Origin: Lumnitzera littorea
Taxonomy: Eukaryota > Streptophyta > Magnoliopsida > Myrtales > Combretaceae
Assembly (NCBI GenBank): GCA_024138015.1
Contig: JAMXBB010000009.1
Span: 90,029,049 to 90,093,048 of the forward strand
Direction of reading: 5' to 3'
DNA: 64,000 bases
Both the position numbers and the translations under genes were made by a program. Numbering within the stretch: the stretch's first letter is position 1; each line of letters opens with the position of its first letter. Positions 25,594 to 38,539 of the stretch are shown piece by piece. A model generated the notes under the pieces. It made no database searches. It worked only from the letters and a program-made list of their open reading frames with translations, and was not told where the DNA came from.

Positions 25594-25927
25594 TAATTAA
25601 ATAAATCAAAAGAATTTCTTGTATATTCATAAAAGGGAGGTTATGTTATGCCTTCCTTCCTCTACCTATTAACTTCAATTTATGATGGGGTAATTGTACT
25701 TAAGTAGGTATATAAAATGTAACTCTCCTATTTGAAAATTTGAATAAAAAGTTAAAGTTACTATTTAAACAGTAACATGAGCGTAACATTTTCATTAGGA
25801 AAAAAAAACAAAAAAGAGTGTAACATCCTTTAAGATAAATTTAAATCATTGAAAAATCCAATACGTATTTCGAACACATCGTACATGTGGTTGTAGACCA
25901 CAATAAAAGATAAAATAATCATATATG
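25594..25927. repeat. Dispersed repeat copy A (with 51181-51481)
   Basis: It shares AGGTTATGTTATGCCTTCCT, CTCTACCTATTAA, ATATAAAATGTAACT and ACAATAAAA-AAATAATCATATAT in order with the second copy. It lies just upstream of the LINE ORF1 start, so it could be part of a LINE 5'UTR or an independent element. Confidence 0.8.
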
Positions 25928-27084
25928 GGTTAGAATCAGGGAACTACTTGTATTAAGCCATATATAGGCCACTTTATATGTAGTTGGGGTGTGAAATTGT
26001 AGTATATATGATACGAGGCAAGCGTATCTATCAAATTATAGTAAAATGGATTATGAGTTCGGATACCGATCCCTTAAAGACCTTGAATACCAGTATCAAC
26101 CTTAACTCTATTATTTAACTGAATAAATTCAATTTCAAGCACTCAGTTCTTTAAATTAAAATTATAACAACTACTTAATTTAATAATTAATCAAGAACAA
26201 AACAAGAAAGCAAAACATTAAAGATTAAATTCAATACTCAACAATATACCTAGATTTGATTCCTTAAATCCACACATGTAACTTTCCCTATAAATAATCT
26301 AAGTCAATCTTTAATTTCTTCTTGACCAGAAGAACTCTCTTTTAAAGTTAATAACTTTGTTAAGTTTATTAATCCTAATCTTTAGATTATCTAATAGAAT
26401 CTCTTCCCAATAGTGTAATCTAATATCGCATTAACGTATAGTGAATTCTCTTAAAGATACTACGGAAGAAGCTTGTAATTTATCCCTAACATTGCATAGA
26501 TTTTCATCAATTATGCTAGATCTAATTATACAAGAAATATTTCAATCTTCTTATATAATATCAAATTTAAATTAATAACCTATGGAATTATTAATTTAAA
26601 TATGTAAGCACACATAATTGATTCAAAGAAACTAAATATCTTCATTGGATCTAAATAAAATCAAACATCACATGTGAAATCTAGGTTCCATAAGACCTAA
26701 ATGCAAAAACTTCTACACCATACTTATAATAAAAGAATGATCTAAAATTAAAGAATAGAAGGAAATAGAAGAAAGAATCATGAAATCCACAAAAGTTTGA
26801 ATCTTGAAGTCTTCTTTTTGTCTTGCTCTCTGAAGTGTTCTTGTCTTGAAAAACTCTTAAAAAGTCATATCAAAAGTTCTCCCTTGAAAACCCTAACAAA
26901 GCTTTATAAAGAAAGTAAAAAAAAAAAATTATGTCAGCTACAAGTGACATGATTGGGTCCTTTACTATGATTGACTTGTCTCTTTTTTTTTTTCTTTCTT
27001 TTAAATTGGGAACAACACAACTAAAGACATTTTCCTTTACTATAATGTGCCAACTAACACATTACTTATAATGTGAATAGGTTG
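25928..27084. other. Non-coding, retrotransposon-like
   Basis: No coding sequence is recognised. The stretch 26040-26800 (GGATACCGATCCCTTAAAGA onward, then many short AATTA segments) resembles non-coding sequence common in plant LTR elements. This is judged by eye only. Confidence 0.35.
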
Positions 27085-28190
27085 AACAATAGGCATTGTT
27101 GGAGAGATGGAGGCAAGAGTCTCACATTTTCTACATGGCTCATGGAGAGCTCACCATCATACTTCAAGATATGGAGGTGTAGTTTGGTCTCCAAGTTGAT
27201 AGCATGCTAGTAACGCCTCATATATGTGCTAGATACCTCAAAGTTGTTCCTAAGAGATCTAAGGGAAGAGGAAGGTGTATGAAGCTAGGTTGGCTGGACA
27301 ACCAACTTAAGTCCTTACTTGTAAAGGCAAATGAGGAGTAGGTTAGATGACATATGGGAGCGTATATCTTGTAGATGTTATGATGGTTTGTCTTTCTTAA
27401 AAAATCTAGCAACCCAGTGCACGCCATGTTTCTCTCTTTATTGGAGGACTTCACTTGAGCCAAACAGTACAATTGGAGGTCTGGATGTCTCGCTTGGCTA
27501 TATAAACAGTTATGTGGCTCGTCTATGGAAAATGTTAGTGAGATGGGAGGTATTGCAATTCTTTTCTAAGTGTAAGCTTGGGATAGGTTCCCACGCATTG
27601 CACCCCTAAGCAAACATGAGATAGTCGTCGATTGTGAGAAGTCTTTACTACCAAGTGGATGATTGGATGGGACACGGGGACGTACCTATCCCATGTGGTG
27701 ACAACCTATTGGGATGCATTTAATAAGCAAACTCCAGATCAGGTATGCATCTATATACTTTTATGACCTTATGTTTTAATGCTTTACAAATACACTAACC
27801 TTGACAATGTAGTTTGTAGGTCATTTTACAACCATATCCTGATGAGATACTAAAGATCATACCTAATTTCTACCATTGTGGCCGTCACATAGGGACAGTA
27901 TAAGTACCACTCATGTGCTTCTATATTATTGAGTGGCATTTACTAAAGTATGTAGTTTGGTAGGTTGTAGAGGATTCCACCACCATGTAACATGAAGGAG
28001 GCCCTATACCATATGGACCTACGAGGTTAGACGAACATTGATTAGATCACTTGGCATCTACCATACATCATAACTTAGAATAGTCGACACTCTTGGGTGA
28101 ATTAGTTCGACAGACCTAGAGGAGTGAAGCGTAGGTACCGACAGTGGTATAGGAACATCACTTGTCAGTATATCAACCAAATTAGGCTAT
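27085..28190 (+). pseudogene. Plant mobile domain (PMD, MAIN/MAIL1-like) pseudogene 2
   Basis: Translation begins ALLERWRQESHIFYMAHGEL then TIILQDMEV, a classic PMD opening. It continues through CMKLGWLDNQLKSLLVKANE, SSNPVHAMFLSLLEDF, GCLAWLYKQLCG, GGIAILF-V-AWDRFPRIAP and TYPMWWQPIGMHLISK. A spliceable intron (GT at 27743, AG at 27828-27829) interrupts it before VILQPYPDEILKIIP. The second exon reads VPLMCFYIIEWHLLKYVVW, then LVR and YRQWYRNITCQYI-like text. A basic tail near 28450-28530 (PPKRGKRTKMRGSGRQ) may belong to it. The N-terminus (MDxGP) is missing, probably cut by the sequence upstream. A handful of stops and frame changes make it a pseudogene, but it is better preserved than the copy at 1.2 kb. 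Confidence 0.85.
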
Positions 28191-29140
28191 TGCTTAGGCA
28201 ATTGGTGCGGCCACTTCCAACTACTACTATATGTTTAACTAACCTTACTCTTGCTTATGCTAATCTTCTCCTACTTTTTATAGGACGAAGAGTTTCAATA
28301 GATAAGAATCTCTCTCAATGGGACCGATAACCAAACAACTCGAGCCTATGTTGATCATAGGATATAGTTGTTGCATGATCATCTTCTAATTACTCTATAC
28401 CCTCCACATCTAGCTTAGGATTAGGTTTAGGCACAGACAAGGACATTCAAATGGATTATGACCCTCTAAATCCCCCTAAGCGGGGCAAACGCACCAAGAT
28501 GAGGGGAAGTGGACGACAATAGAGACACGGTTAGCCTTGCAACAACACTATAGTTCCATTTGATGGGGCAAAGTCATTTGAAGGTCTAATTGCAGGCAAC
28601 ATGTTCCAAACCCTAGCTTTGGAATGCAGCATAATCTTTTCTTCACACTACCAACTCTACATAAGAGAAGGAAGACGTTTATTAGTTCTTGATGAGAGAG
28701 TTCTTCTTAGATAGCTACAGTTGACCCACCCTAATTCTTTGAGCCACCACAACAGCTGATAAAGATACAAGAGTCATAAGCTCTAGCAGTTTCGAATGAG
28801 AGGAGGTACACTCAAATTTAGCATCTAAAGTATCATGTATGTTCAGTAAGAGTAGGAAAAGATAAGGTTACATGTATTTATTTGCTAAACTTGTATGAAC
28901 AATTGCATTAACCCTTTCTATTTATGTATAGTTTAATTTTAATTGAGCTTCTTTGAGTTTCTTTCTGTTTCCTGGTTGTCTTATATTTCATTATATATTT
29001 TAAAGCAGTAATGATCAAATTTGGAGTCAGGGATATGAGCTAAATATGGAGTTTCAGTTTTTAAACTAGATTGATGTTTATCATTGTGTTGGTGCTTTGT
29101 ATTTTATTTGGGTTTATACCTTCACTTTATTATTATTATT
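28191..29140. other. 3' part of PMD element 2, non-coding
   Basis: Apart from the basic tail around 28450-28530 I see no coding sequence. Confidence 0.4.
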
Positions 29141-29149
29141 TTTTTTTTA

Positions 29150-29310
29150 GCTTTTTGTGAAGAAGGTGCTTTCCTATCTTCTTCATTTATTTTTTAACGA
29201 AGAAGGCACCTTTCTGGAAGGCCTAACACCTTCTTTCTTGCAAGAATACGAAGAAGGTATATTTTTAAAAGGTATTTTCTTTTTCACTAATATAAAAAGT
29301 AAAAAGGCAT
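29150..29310. repeat. Hairpin cluster after PMD pseudogene 2
   Basis: Recurrent GAAGAAGGTGC, GAAGAAGGCACC, CACCTTCTTTC and GAAGAAGGTA motifs occur in both orientations, able to pair in several ways. The cluster ends about 70 bp before the start codon of PAD4 copy 1. Confidence 0.6.
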
Positions 29311-29867
29311 TTTAAAAATGTGTTTTTATTGACCCTTACATGAAATTAGTGTTCTTCAAGCCCTTTTTTAAAATTCTTATGGATTACATGAACCCTCCAT
29401 CCACGTAATTGGTTTTGCATTTCCTTTATATGTGCTTTTTTCTTTCTTTTTGCGTTTCGATGAATTATAAGTAAATTTGACAAATCATATGGATGCAGGA
29501 GGCTCGAGACGAGTGAGATGTTGGCAACATTTATCCGGTCAAAGCCATTGATGACGGAGGCATGGAGGCTAAGTAGTCTAGCAAATACAACGGCTCCAAG
29601 GAGTTTCTTGTCAGAGCAGATAGGTGACGTCGGTTTTGTGGCGTTTTGGGGTTTTCAAGTGGTGGGTGGATCCGACTCGAGCCCGGAGACACTGGTGCCA
29701 TTGGATTTGGAAGGTGGGAGGAAGAAGGAGCTTTTTTTGGCCATGGATTCACCCATGTGAAGACGAGAAGCCAGTGATGGTCCACAAGGGACTTCTCCAA
29801 CTTTTCCTATAAGCTCACTCTAGTCCTTGTTTTTAGGAAGAGGTAATGCTGTCAAGTCATCAATTAT

Positions 29868-30975
29868 TATATTTTGAATAAGTTGCATGGATCACCTCTC
29901 GAAACCAAATTACAATACCACCTTAAAACTACGCATTTACACCACTGACAAAGAAGTAAGACCTACCTTTAATGTGTGTTGGCTATCTATATAGAATTAT
30001 TAGTTGACTAGGTTAAAATAAATGTCACGTTGGGTAGATAGGATGACATGGAAAAGAACAAAAAAAAAAAAAACAAAAACATTCGCTCTTCTCCACGGCT
30101 TTGTATGCTTAGTATCTATTTTAAGCTAGTCTTTGGTCTTGAGATTACACACAATAAGCAAGTACTTCTATGGAAGGTCAAAGTAGACAAGCACATTCCT
30201 TCGACTATTATTGGTGGTAACTTTTACTCAGTCATTTTATTTTGGCCATATAAAAATTACAGTGTCATCAATTTTCTTGCGTGCCTAATTTGTAATGTGC
30301 CTAAGTAAATAAGCTCATGACACTCATATTCAATCCCTCTGTGTGAGTTTACAAAGATATTTCCTAATTTTGATTTTTTTGCATTCTAATATCTTGCGAA
30401 ATTGTAAAATATGTTCATGAAAAATATATCTATATCAGTTCGATAGGTTGATGATATTTTGAATATTTTGATTGTGGTACGTTTTTGTCATATACTAGGG
30501 AAGAGTTTGGAGGCTAAATTAGAGGTGAGTAATTTCCAAATATAATAAGATAGCTATACTAGAATTTAATTTAATTTAAAAATCCTTTACAAAGGCAAGA
30601 TTTTAAACTGACACAAGACATGTAATTTAATAAGATAAAGTGAAAGATGACCAAAATAAATGTATAAATAAACTTAATTATTTGTACCATTCAATATTTT
30701 TTTTTTCTTCTATAACTAATCCTACTGTTTAGTTCTCCTAGAAAGAAAAAATGATTTTTTTTTTTCCATGCCATCGTATTTATCTAATATGACATATATT
30801 TCTAATTGATTTTAGTCACATCAACTAACAATTTCACCTAGATAGCCAACTCATATTAAAAGTGGGCCCTACATCTTTTTTTAGAGAGGTTAAGTGCTTA
30901 AATTTTAAAACAAGAGGTGTCTATGCAATTACAATAATATTGAGGAATGGTTCATGCACTTTACCCTCATAGTTT
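29868..30975. mobile_element. Insertion in PAD4 copy 1, probable MULE-type MITE
   Basis: PAD4 copy 2 lacks this segment, so copy 2 gives the empty site. The ends are imperfect inverted repeats: TTGCATGGATCA-CCTC at about 29882, and on the complement of the right end GTGCATGAACCATTCCTC. Both are followed inward by AATTACAAT/TGTAATTGCAT- and ACACC-type text. Interior frames are short and unrecognised. The exact target duplication could not be fixed. Confidence 0.6.
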
Positions 30976-30989
30976 CGTCATAGTTAACG

Positions 30990-32165
30990 TCAATGACTTC
31001 AAAAATTATAATAATAATAATAATAAATAATTATTACTACATAATGGATATACGTGTTATATGCGATTGGTTTCTTTATCTTTAAAATTTCTTATAATAG
31101 TATAAATATTTAAAAAAGTGATTTTAGATATTCATGTAATTGCTTTGCCCATGATAAAAAGTTACAAAAATGAAGCATAACAACATATTCAAAAACAATT
31201 CTTACTAAAAAAAAAAAACATATTCGAAAACAAGAATCAACTCTTTTTTACTTTGTACAATTTCTATTACTTATAGTAATTTTTATTATAATTTAATTAA
31301 ATTGTACATAATAAAATGGAGTTTGAACCATATTTTCTAATAATTTGGAGCCTATGTCCTCAACTTGATGAAGATAGGAGCATCTAAACCCCTATGGAGT
31401 AAATTACAATTATAAGTGTATAACTTGGTGTGTTATGGACAACTTTAAGTATATTTAAGTGGAGGTGAGTATCAACTCAAATTGAGTCAATGTGCTCAAC
31501 TTTTAACTTGATTCAAAAACTTAACTCAAACTCAATTTAGTTGTAAAGTATTGGCTCTAGATACAATTAATATTTGAGAATATTTAGTTTATATCAATGA
31601 AACCCATCTAGTTTAAATTTTTTTGAAAATTGTATTATCTCTAACTAAATTATATTAAAAGTCAAACTTAACTTTGAAATAAATTTCCATTTAAGCTTGC
31701 TCACATCATTCTCAAGTAAGCTTGGAAACTTATGATCAAGCTACATCACTTAAAGCTCAAAACTCAACTTAATAAATCATTCAAGTAACTTAAACCTAAA
31801 CTTGATTCAACTATAAGAAAAATCAATTCAAATAAATGACGAGCTAAAATCAAACATATTATGAATAGATTTGATTCATTTATTTCATAGATTTTAGTGT
31901 AGATATTCAAAATACATTAGCAAGTTCGGTTTTAGCCTCTCAATCATGCCATGTCAGCATGATTTACTCTTCTGGTTTGGGTTTTCTAAAAAATGCAAAA
32001 ATGTTCCTCCACCGTAGATTACTTCTCTAACCTCTATTGAATTCTTAACCATTAACTTTTCCATTTTAATTATCTGCACTTTACTACTTTATGGATAAAA
32101 AGAAAATACATTGCCAGTAGTACTGGTTCCTATACTTTGTTTTACAAACCTAAATTGAAGGAGTA
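30990..32165. repeat. Non-coding segment shared with PAD4 copy 2
   Basis: It aligns with about 60210-61270: an ATA run, then TTTAAAATTTCTT(A/G)TAAT, GTTTAAAT and TTATGATCAAGCTACAT, ending near TACTTTGT(T/C)TTA. Shared presence means it was in the ancestral intron, or directly after exon 2, before duplication. Confidence 0.8.
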
Positions 32166-33135
32166 CTATGTTTGTGACTCCTACAATCGGCTTTGGACCC
32201 ATCGCTCTTCACGAAATGAAGCGTAGATTTGTGTGGTTCAAGAATATTTTTTTGGGAACTGAAGGCTTGCCCTATGGCAACTTTCAAGGATGGATTTATC
32301 AAAAGCTGCCGGCAATGAAAACTCGACTCAAATTAATTAAAACCCGATATAAACTTAAACTCAATTGTATAGGAAAATATTATATTAAAAAAAAATTATT
32401 CAAAATCAACTCAAAATGTTTGTATTATTCCATGCCTCGATATGTAGTACCCTTAATTCTGAGAGCTTCTTTGGATGCAAATAAATGTATTTGGAAACTA
32501 CGAATCCATCATGGTCACGGGTTTCTCCATAGGTGCATCTACATTTTGGCTTCTTTCCGACCAACTATTCATCCTGTGCATCACTTCTGGCTCTCCTTTA
32601 CATAGCAATGATGTACATAACCAAGCTATTCTCTATGAGAGATGGAGTGGTAATTTTCTCTACATTGTCACAAAACATGATAGTATGCCAAGACTACTAT
32701 TATTGCCGCCTACTTCCATTAGTTATTTACAAGTGCTGTGGCAATGCTATACTAATCTTCTTTTTTGCATGCTCTTGCCAAACGATGAAGGGCTTGCTCG
32801 GTTCTTTAAGTCTGTTTCCACTTTGACTAGTCAAATCGGAGAGTACAAAACATTTTGGCCATTTGGGAGTTATTTATTTCTATTTTGATGATGGAGCTAT
32901 ACACTTGGATGATGCAACTTCTATTGTCAAGTTGAAGAATTTGATGCAATGGGCATGTTCTCCTAATTTTCTAAAATAGAGGATCACCTAAAGTGTTAAA
33001 ATTACATAAGAAAGACTTCATCGCGATTTTTCAAGACTGGAAGGGAGGCGATCATCTGCTGGAATCAAGCTATAAGGCTAGTGTTTCCCTGGTACATCAC
33101 TCTTCAAGAAACAGTATTGAGGTATTCAATCTATG

Positions 33136-34480
33136 TCTAGGGGGAACAAATAGATATATTGACTCTTGAATAATTTTGGTCAAAGACAAGTAAACTAGAA
33201 ATTCTATGCTCATCAAGGATTTAGGCCTAAGCCTCTCAAAAATTGTTCCAGCTTTGCTTAGTTTATTTTGTTGACATGGCATGATGGGGATTAAATTCCG
33301 ATCTCTTCCGCTAAGAAACCGAGCTCCAGTTTCAAGCGTCGAGTTATCAGGCGAAGGCAAATTTCGGGAAGGAATCAGGTTAACCGAGCAAAAAACAGCC
33401 AAACAAACAAAAGTCCAAGCGACCTAATGAACCATCAGCAAGACACCTCAGCTATTAGCAAGGTCCTCCAACCCAGTAGACGAGAGCATCACTGAGCTCT
33501 ACTCCTTACCCTAATCACAAACAAACTAAATTGGCCAACAATAGAAAGAAATCATCAACCATACACAGACTCATTAACTTAGCTCGGCGGGCGCACCCTC
33601 TGGCTTCCCAAGCTCGGACTTCAATCTACAGTAATCAGCTTCGCTATGGCCTTACTACTTAATCGCCCACCATATCACCTACCCCACGGTTTGGCCTCGT
33701 ACCCCCTTTCCACTCTTGAAATAGCATTATAATAGTTGATCTGTTATACAGCTTGGCTAGTGATATCAGGTCTACCAGCGTACAGTTAGAACCATGTTCC
33801 CATTTGTTTCGACTCATTTCACATTCTATGATACTGCCTCCTTTTACTTTATATTTTTGTGCATGAAATAGTTATCTACTTGTTATTTACCTCTAATGCC
33901 ATTGTGGGCCTGTCTTTTAAGGTTCAAGACCTTACGTATATTTACAGCTTTGCTACTAAAGTTTAGAATCAGTATAAACAACTTAGTTATGCTAATAGCA
34001 GTCCATAGTTATCTTTTATCCTTGTTCTTTCATTTGATCTTGTATTAAGACACATCCTTGTCTTAATTATTTGGTTATTGAATGAGTTATTCCTATTTAA
34101 TCTTTATGTTCTTAACAATTATCTTGGATTGTGGTCAACATTCTCTAAAAGATTAATGAGTTATATCTACTTCTCTATTGAACACTTGTGAGCTAGTTTA
34201 GCATTTATGAGTGATATCAAACACTATTTTAACCAAAACCCAACTTGTATTTGTAGTCAGTGAGTCATATCAAACTATATTTGCATTCATATCCCTTTTT
34301 TATTGCTAAAACACTAAAAAACTCAAACCAGATGCATTTCATTGTTTCTCCTTCATTTATTGATGTGCATCGCCTTAAGTTGAGCCATCCACATTTGAAG
34401 CGTATCATGGAAAGTCATCTTTTACTCTTCTTTTTTTTTTTTTTTTGAAAAATATTCACAATATGAAAATGGACGATCTA
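33136..34480. other. Unassigned, locally GC-richer
   Basis: The part 33270-33740 is visibly richer in G and C than its surroundings (CCGAGCTCC, GCTCGGCGGGCGC), as in many LTRs. No matching second copy or coding sequence was found. Confidence 0.3.
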
Positions 34481-35140
34481 GTTCTTAGGTGACACTTTTG
34501 AAAGGAACAAAAAAAGAAAAAAGGAAATATTGCAGTAATACCTCTACAACTATTGTTAGAGTACCAATAGACTTTCGTAACTCATAAACTTATGCCTTCA
34601 CTCCCTATTAACTTTATAGAATCTAAATAAACCTCCGACACATCACTAAAGCTTTATGGGTATTTAACAATGGAGTTAGAAGCTGTAGAGACAGTTGAAG
34701 AGGTGAATATATATTTTGAAAGCTATGGGATGTAAAGACACATTTTTAGCTGACTAATAGTTTTGGGATTTATTTGCAAAGAGTAGACTTCCAATACACT
34801 CATTCCTCTTAGGAGTACAACATCTTTCGTGTACTTAAATTTAATTACCTCTTGATAGAAGCCTTCTATCTAATAAACCTATGAGATTGGATAAGTGCAA
34901 AAGAATGCCTAGTGTTGTCAAGGCAAATAGGATGTGCACCTAGCATATCTAGTGCTTTTTTTTTTTTTTTTTAATTAAACTTCCTAAGATAACACCATAT
35001 AGTATGGAAATGAAATAATACAATAAGCGATGTGATGGATCCCTTAAAGGAAAGAGATATTGTGAGACCCTTAAGGGTAGTAATTTCTTCTTTAAAAAGG
35101 GGACTAAAGTGAAGAAAAACCAAATTTGAGTTGGTAAATT
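34481..35140. other. Unassigned AT-rich sequence
   Basis: No gene is recognised. A T-run lies at about 34957-34972. Confidence 0.3.
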
Positions 35141-35146
35141 TAAGGA

Positions 35147-35799
35147 TAATTTTACTAAAGGTTATAGATGTTGCATCTTGATCGGAGTAGACATGGCCTT
35201 AGAGCAGTGATGTAGAGATGACACTTAATAAGTTGATTAGAGAGACAATAACAAGAAGAAGGAACAGATAATCCTGAAGTCTCAAATATACAAGTGATAA
35301 ACAATGGAGCTTAGGGAACTCAAGATGTCAACCTTGTAGTTTTTGAGCGATTAAGATTGTTCTTTGCCTAAACACTTATTGGATCTTAGAAAGTAAAAAC
35401 TTCATAGTGCAATACCATTTTTCTAATCTCTAGAGTTGTGTTAAATGACTAGGAGTATTTGAGTATTTATAGGCTTTTGAGCTTAATAACATCCATTGGA
35501 TCGTCTTAGTGATTGATGGATAAGATAAAGTTTTACTCGTTCCATAACTATTTCGAATAAGCTTAGAAAAAGCCTAAGGCCAATAGCTTTTCTCATGGTG
35601 CATGAGCCTACTTAAGAAAAATTAAAGACAGATGGATCAGTCCAATTATCCCTATGCTGAGCCTATCAAGCCAAATCTTATTGAATCATCCTAAAATAAA
35701 CTGGACTCCTTAGGCTTTACTGCATAACCTAATGAGTCAAGCTTAGTTAAATAATAAGTTTAGCCCAATAATTAATATTACAATTTTCAACCCTCTACG
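35147..35799 (-). repeat. LTR copy L1 (pairs with 49709-50386)
   Basis: It aligns with the copy at 49.7-50.4 kb over about 650 bp in the same orientation. Shared landmarks are AGATGACACTTAAT, TGAGTATTTATAGGC and TCCATAA-TAT. The minus strand has a TATAAATA box near 35461, which supports a minus-strand promoter. On the minus strand a purine-rich GGTTAGGAAGAAAAAC lies just outside the LTR start, as a polypurine tract would. Confidence 0.75.
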
Positions 35800-37880
35800 T
35801 TTTTCTTCCTAACCAAAATTTTTGGATAGAGTACAAGTATTTCAAGCATCAATTGCTTACTTTAAATAAGTAGGTTGGTACTCAGCATACACATATTGTA
35901 AATAGCTACATTGCTACTAATCTCACATAGCTAAAAACTTCATTTAGTCTAACACCAATACTATAAATTTATTTGTTATATAACTTAATGTGCAAGCTTG
36001 TTGCACCATTCAATTGCTCGCATCGCTTTTGGCATGTTGGAGTAACATTACTTCCTAAGGTATTATATTAAATGTATTTTTTTCTTTTTTTTTATAGATA
36101 GCTTCCTTTACATGAGATGATTCCTTCTTTTCTATGTGAATTAGTCATCTCATTCAATTGCATTCCATGTACTAGCTTTGCCTGGCACGAGCCAGTAAAT
36201 TATATGCCACGCATATACTCACTCTAAATGAAACAGGACTCACACCATCCTTATCAAGGCCAAACTCCATCTTTCATCATGATCTTTCTAAGCCATTCTT
36301 CAAATTTAGCTCCAAAACTACGATTCCAATGATGCAACAATACCTTGATAAGCCTTGTTTTCTACCATTTGATTCTAGGCATATGAGAATTCTTTTCACG
36401 TAGCCCTCCATGACCCCAATAAATGCTCCAAACACATCTCTTATTGTAAGAATATTTAACACAAATCAGAGGATGACACTCTTCAGCAATCTTCCATGTT
36501 AAGTAGTTCCACATTAATTTATCGAGAAATAAAAAAACAACAAGAGCCATGCATAATTCATGTTACGTGTTTGAATTCCGAGGATTGCATATGAAAACAA
36601 TGATCAAACTCACTGGACTACTCTTCAGTAGACCCTTTCATTTTTTTCTCTCGATTACTAAAACGTGACTTGGCATTATGTTCAACATAAGAGCTAGTAG
36701 AGAATCCTGGTAATATTACCTTCTTTTCTTAATAGTATCAAGCCCAACAGCAAGATACGCATCTTCAACCGTACCTTTTTCGTACTAACCATATCTCCTC
36801 TAAACTTAGATTCTAACCTGATAAAGTATCATTCAAATTCACCGCACTTCATATTCAAATCTTTAAATTCCATCTTTAGACCTCTTAACATCAGCTATAT
36901 ATCTCTTTATTTCATCGGCTTTTTCTCCGCCCATAACAGCAGCATTAACAGTGAGTTTCTCTCTTCTTCTACATTTTTTTCTTTTATCGTTATTAACAAG
37001 ATCAAGCTTTTTTTTTTTTATTTTTCTTAATTATCTTGATCTTCTAATATTCTACCTCTACGCTTTTCACAAGCTTACGTAAGGAGTGGCAACCAAACAT
37101 TATCGGGCATACCAACAGATGTCTAGCTAGTATTTTTTTCTATTCCTTTCTTTCTTTTCACTTTCGATTTTTCTTTTCTTTCTTTCTTTCTTTTTTTTTT
37201 TTTTTTTTTTCTGTCCATCGTCTTCTAGTTGTCCTCTCCTTTTATTATATTAGCAGTAGCAGGTTCTCCAATTCTAGACATCATTGGCCATATCATTGGA
37301 AACCTCAATTCTCACTTCATGAATAAATGGATGGATGTTTGCTGCTTTGTCTCTCCAAAGATTGCATCAAGGTCGAGATTTTTTTTTTATTTTCAATTTG
37401 TTGTAGCTTTATGTTAGTAAAACTCAACAAAACTGAGCATAATAATAACAGCACAGGTTTTCTCTTCTCATGACAACAACACACTTCAACCCTTGTTTAT
37501 GCTTGAATCTCCCTCAACTTGTGTTCGGAAAGCTTCAAATCACAAGTTTGTATTACTTTTTTTTATTTCAACCCTTAACTTGCAAATTCCTTATTTATTT
37601 ATTTTTAAACTCTTTCGGACATGTGATTTCTTCTCAGCTCGCCTCTTCCCACCTTCTTCTCTAGTCCACATGTAGAAGATCACTCCAAAAAAATTTTATC
37701 ACCTTTCTTTAGATCTTCCATCTCAAATGCAACATCTCAACCGAAGTTCACATCTTTTTCAACTTCTTAGGTAATGATAAATTTACCATATACTCTCAAA
37801 TTTATCAAACATTATGCGCCTTCATCTCATACTAAATTCACATCTCTAAGACTTATTTTTTCCATATCATCATGCATCTA
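35800..37880. other. Unassigned, T-rich runs
   Basis: No gene is recognised. Minus-strand frames near 36277-36550 read WKIAEECHPLICVKYSYNKR and GLREKNSHMPRIKW but match no family I know. A pure T tract lies at about 37192-37210. Confidence 0.3.
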
Positions 37881-37887
37881 TATATAT

Positions 37888-38441
37888 TGTAACGCTTCAA
37901 GCCAAAACTGTAAATAAACCAAGCCAACAATATAAATGAGCCTATTAACCACTTGACCCAAAAGTTGCAATTAGATATTAACAAGGTATTCATTATCATA
38001 ACCTGTAGTTTCATAACCTATCTAACTATAGAGTATCATAATCTTTCCCTCTTAAACACACGATGTTCTCTTCGTAAAACCTTACAATTAGGCCTAATTC
38101 TCTCTTTTTTCGATATACGATTCAGATCACCCTCTACTTATGGGTCAATCTTGAAAGAGTCACACTCTAGTGACACTTTCCATCCTTCTTAGACCATTTT
38201 TGTAAATTAAAGTTAGACTTGAATCTTCCATCAATTAGTATGGAGTCAGTTCTAATACTATTTGTAAGACCCCAATCAAAAGCAGTAAATAAACTAAGTC
38301 AACAACATAAAAGAGCCCATTAACCACTTGATCCAAAAATTGCAATTAGGTGTTAATGAAGTATTCACTACCATAATCTTATAAATTAGTATCACAACCT
38401 CACATAATCTATGTAGAACAACCTAACTATGAAGTATCACG
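37888..38441 (-). mobile_element. TRIM-like miniature LTR element 2
   Basis: The minus-strand element has a 5' LTR at about 38265-38441 and a 3' LTR at about 37888-38050, both starting TGTAA on the plus strand. The interior of about 210 bp matches, in reverse complement, the interior of the TRIM at 46.4 kb in order: purine tract (CTTTCCCTCTTAAACACACG on plus), CTTCGTAAAACCTTACAATT, CGATATACGATT and CTTAGACC. A PBS-like AATAGTATTAGA lies next to the 5' LTR. No coding capacity is present. Confidence 0.8.
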
Positions 38442-38538
38442 TACACACAAGCACATGCGTATACAACCACACATAATCTATGTAGAACAACCTAACTATG
38501 AAGTATCACGTACACACAAGCACATGCGTATACAACCA
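38401..38538. repeat. Perfect 69-bp tandem duplication
   Basis: Positions 38401-38469 and 38470-38538 are identical. The unit joins the last 40 bp of the TRIM 2 LTR to about 29 bp of flank, so the duplication happened after the TRIM inserted. Identity of the copies suggests it is recent. Confidence 0.97.
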
Positions 38539-38539
38539 T

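Larger units (their letters stand above)
29379..33135 (+). pseudogene. PAD4: PAD4-like (EDS1-family lipase-like) pseudogene, copy 1
   Basis: Exon 1 (29379-29404, MDYMNPPS) ends at a GT. Exon 2 (29499-29842) opens RLETSEMLATF, then EAWRL, ANTTAPRSFL and GDVGFVAF, the PAD4 N-terminus. An extra T in the run near 29731-29737 shifts the frame, and TAA ends LLQLFL near 29813. Exon 3 is recognisable from about 32480: ESIMVTGFSIGAS with the lipase motif G-F-S-I-G (32520-32534), ILCITSGSPL, YERWSGNFLYIVTKHDSMPR and FWPFGSYLF. Two further frame changes (about 32880 and 32975) precede DDGAIHLDDATS and IEDHLK-like text. PAD4 pairs with EDS1 in the nucleus and cytosol to drive TIR-NLR and basal immunity. 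The C-terminal EP domain is not seen. The gap between exons 2 and 3 is expanded by an insertion. Confidence 0.85.

Noticed and set aside
32168..32470. First part of the 145-codon frame before PAD4 exon 3
   Set aside because: It does not resemble PAD4 or any family I know, and it begins where the shared intron sequence ends. Not called as a gene.
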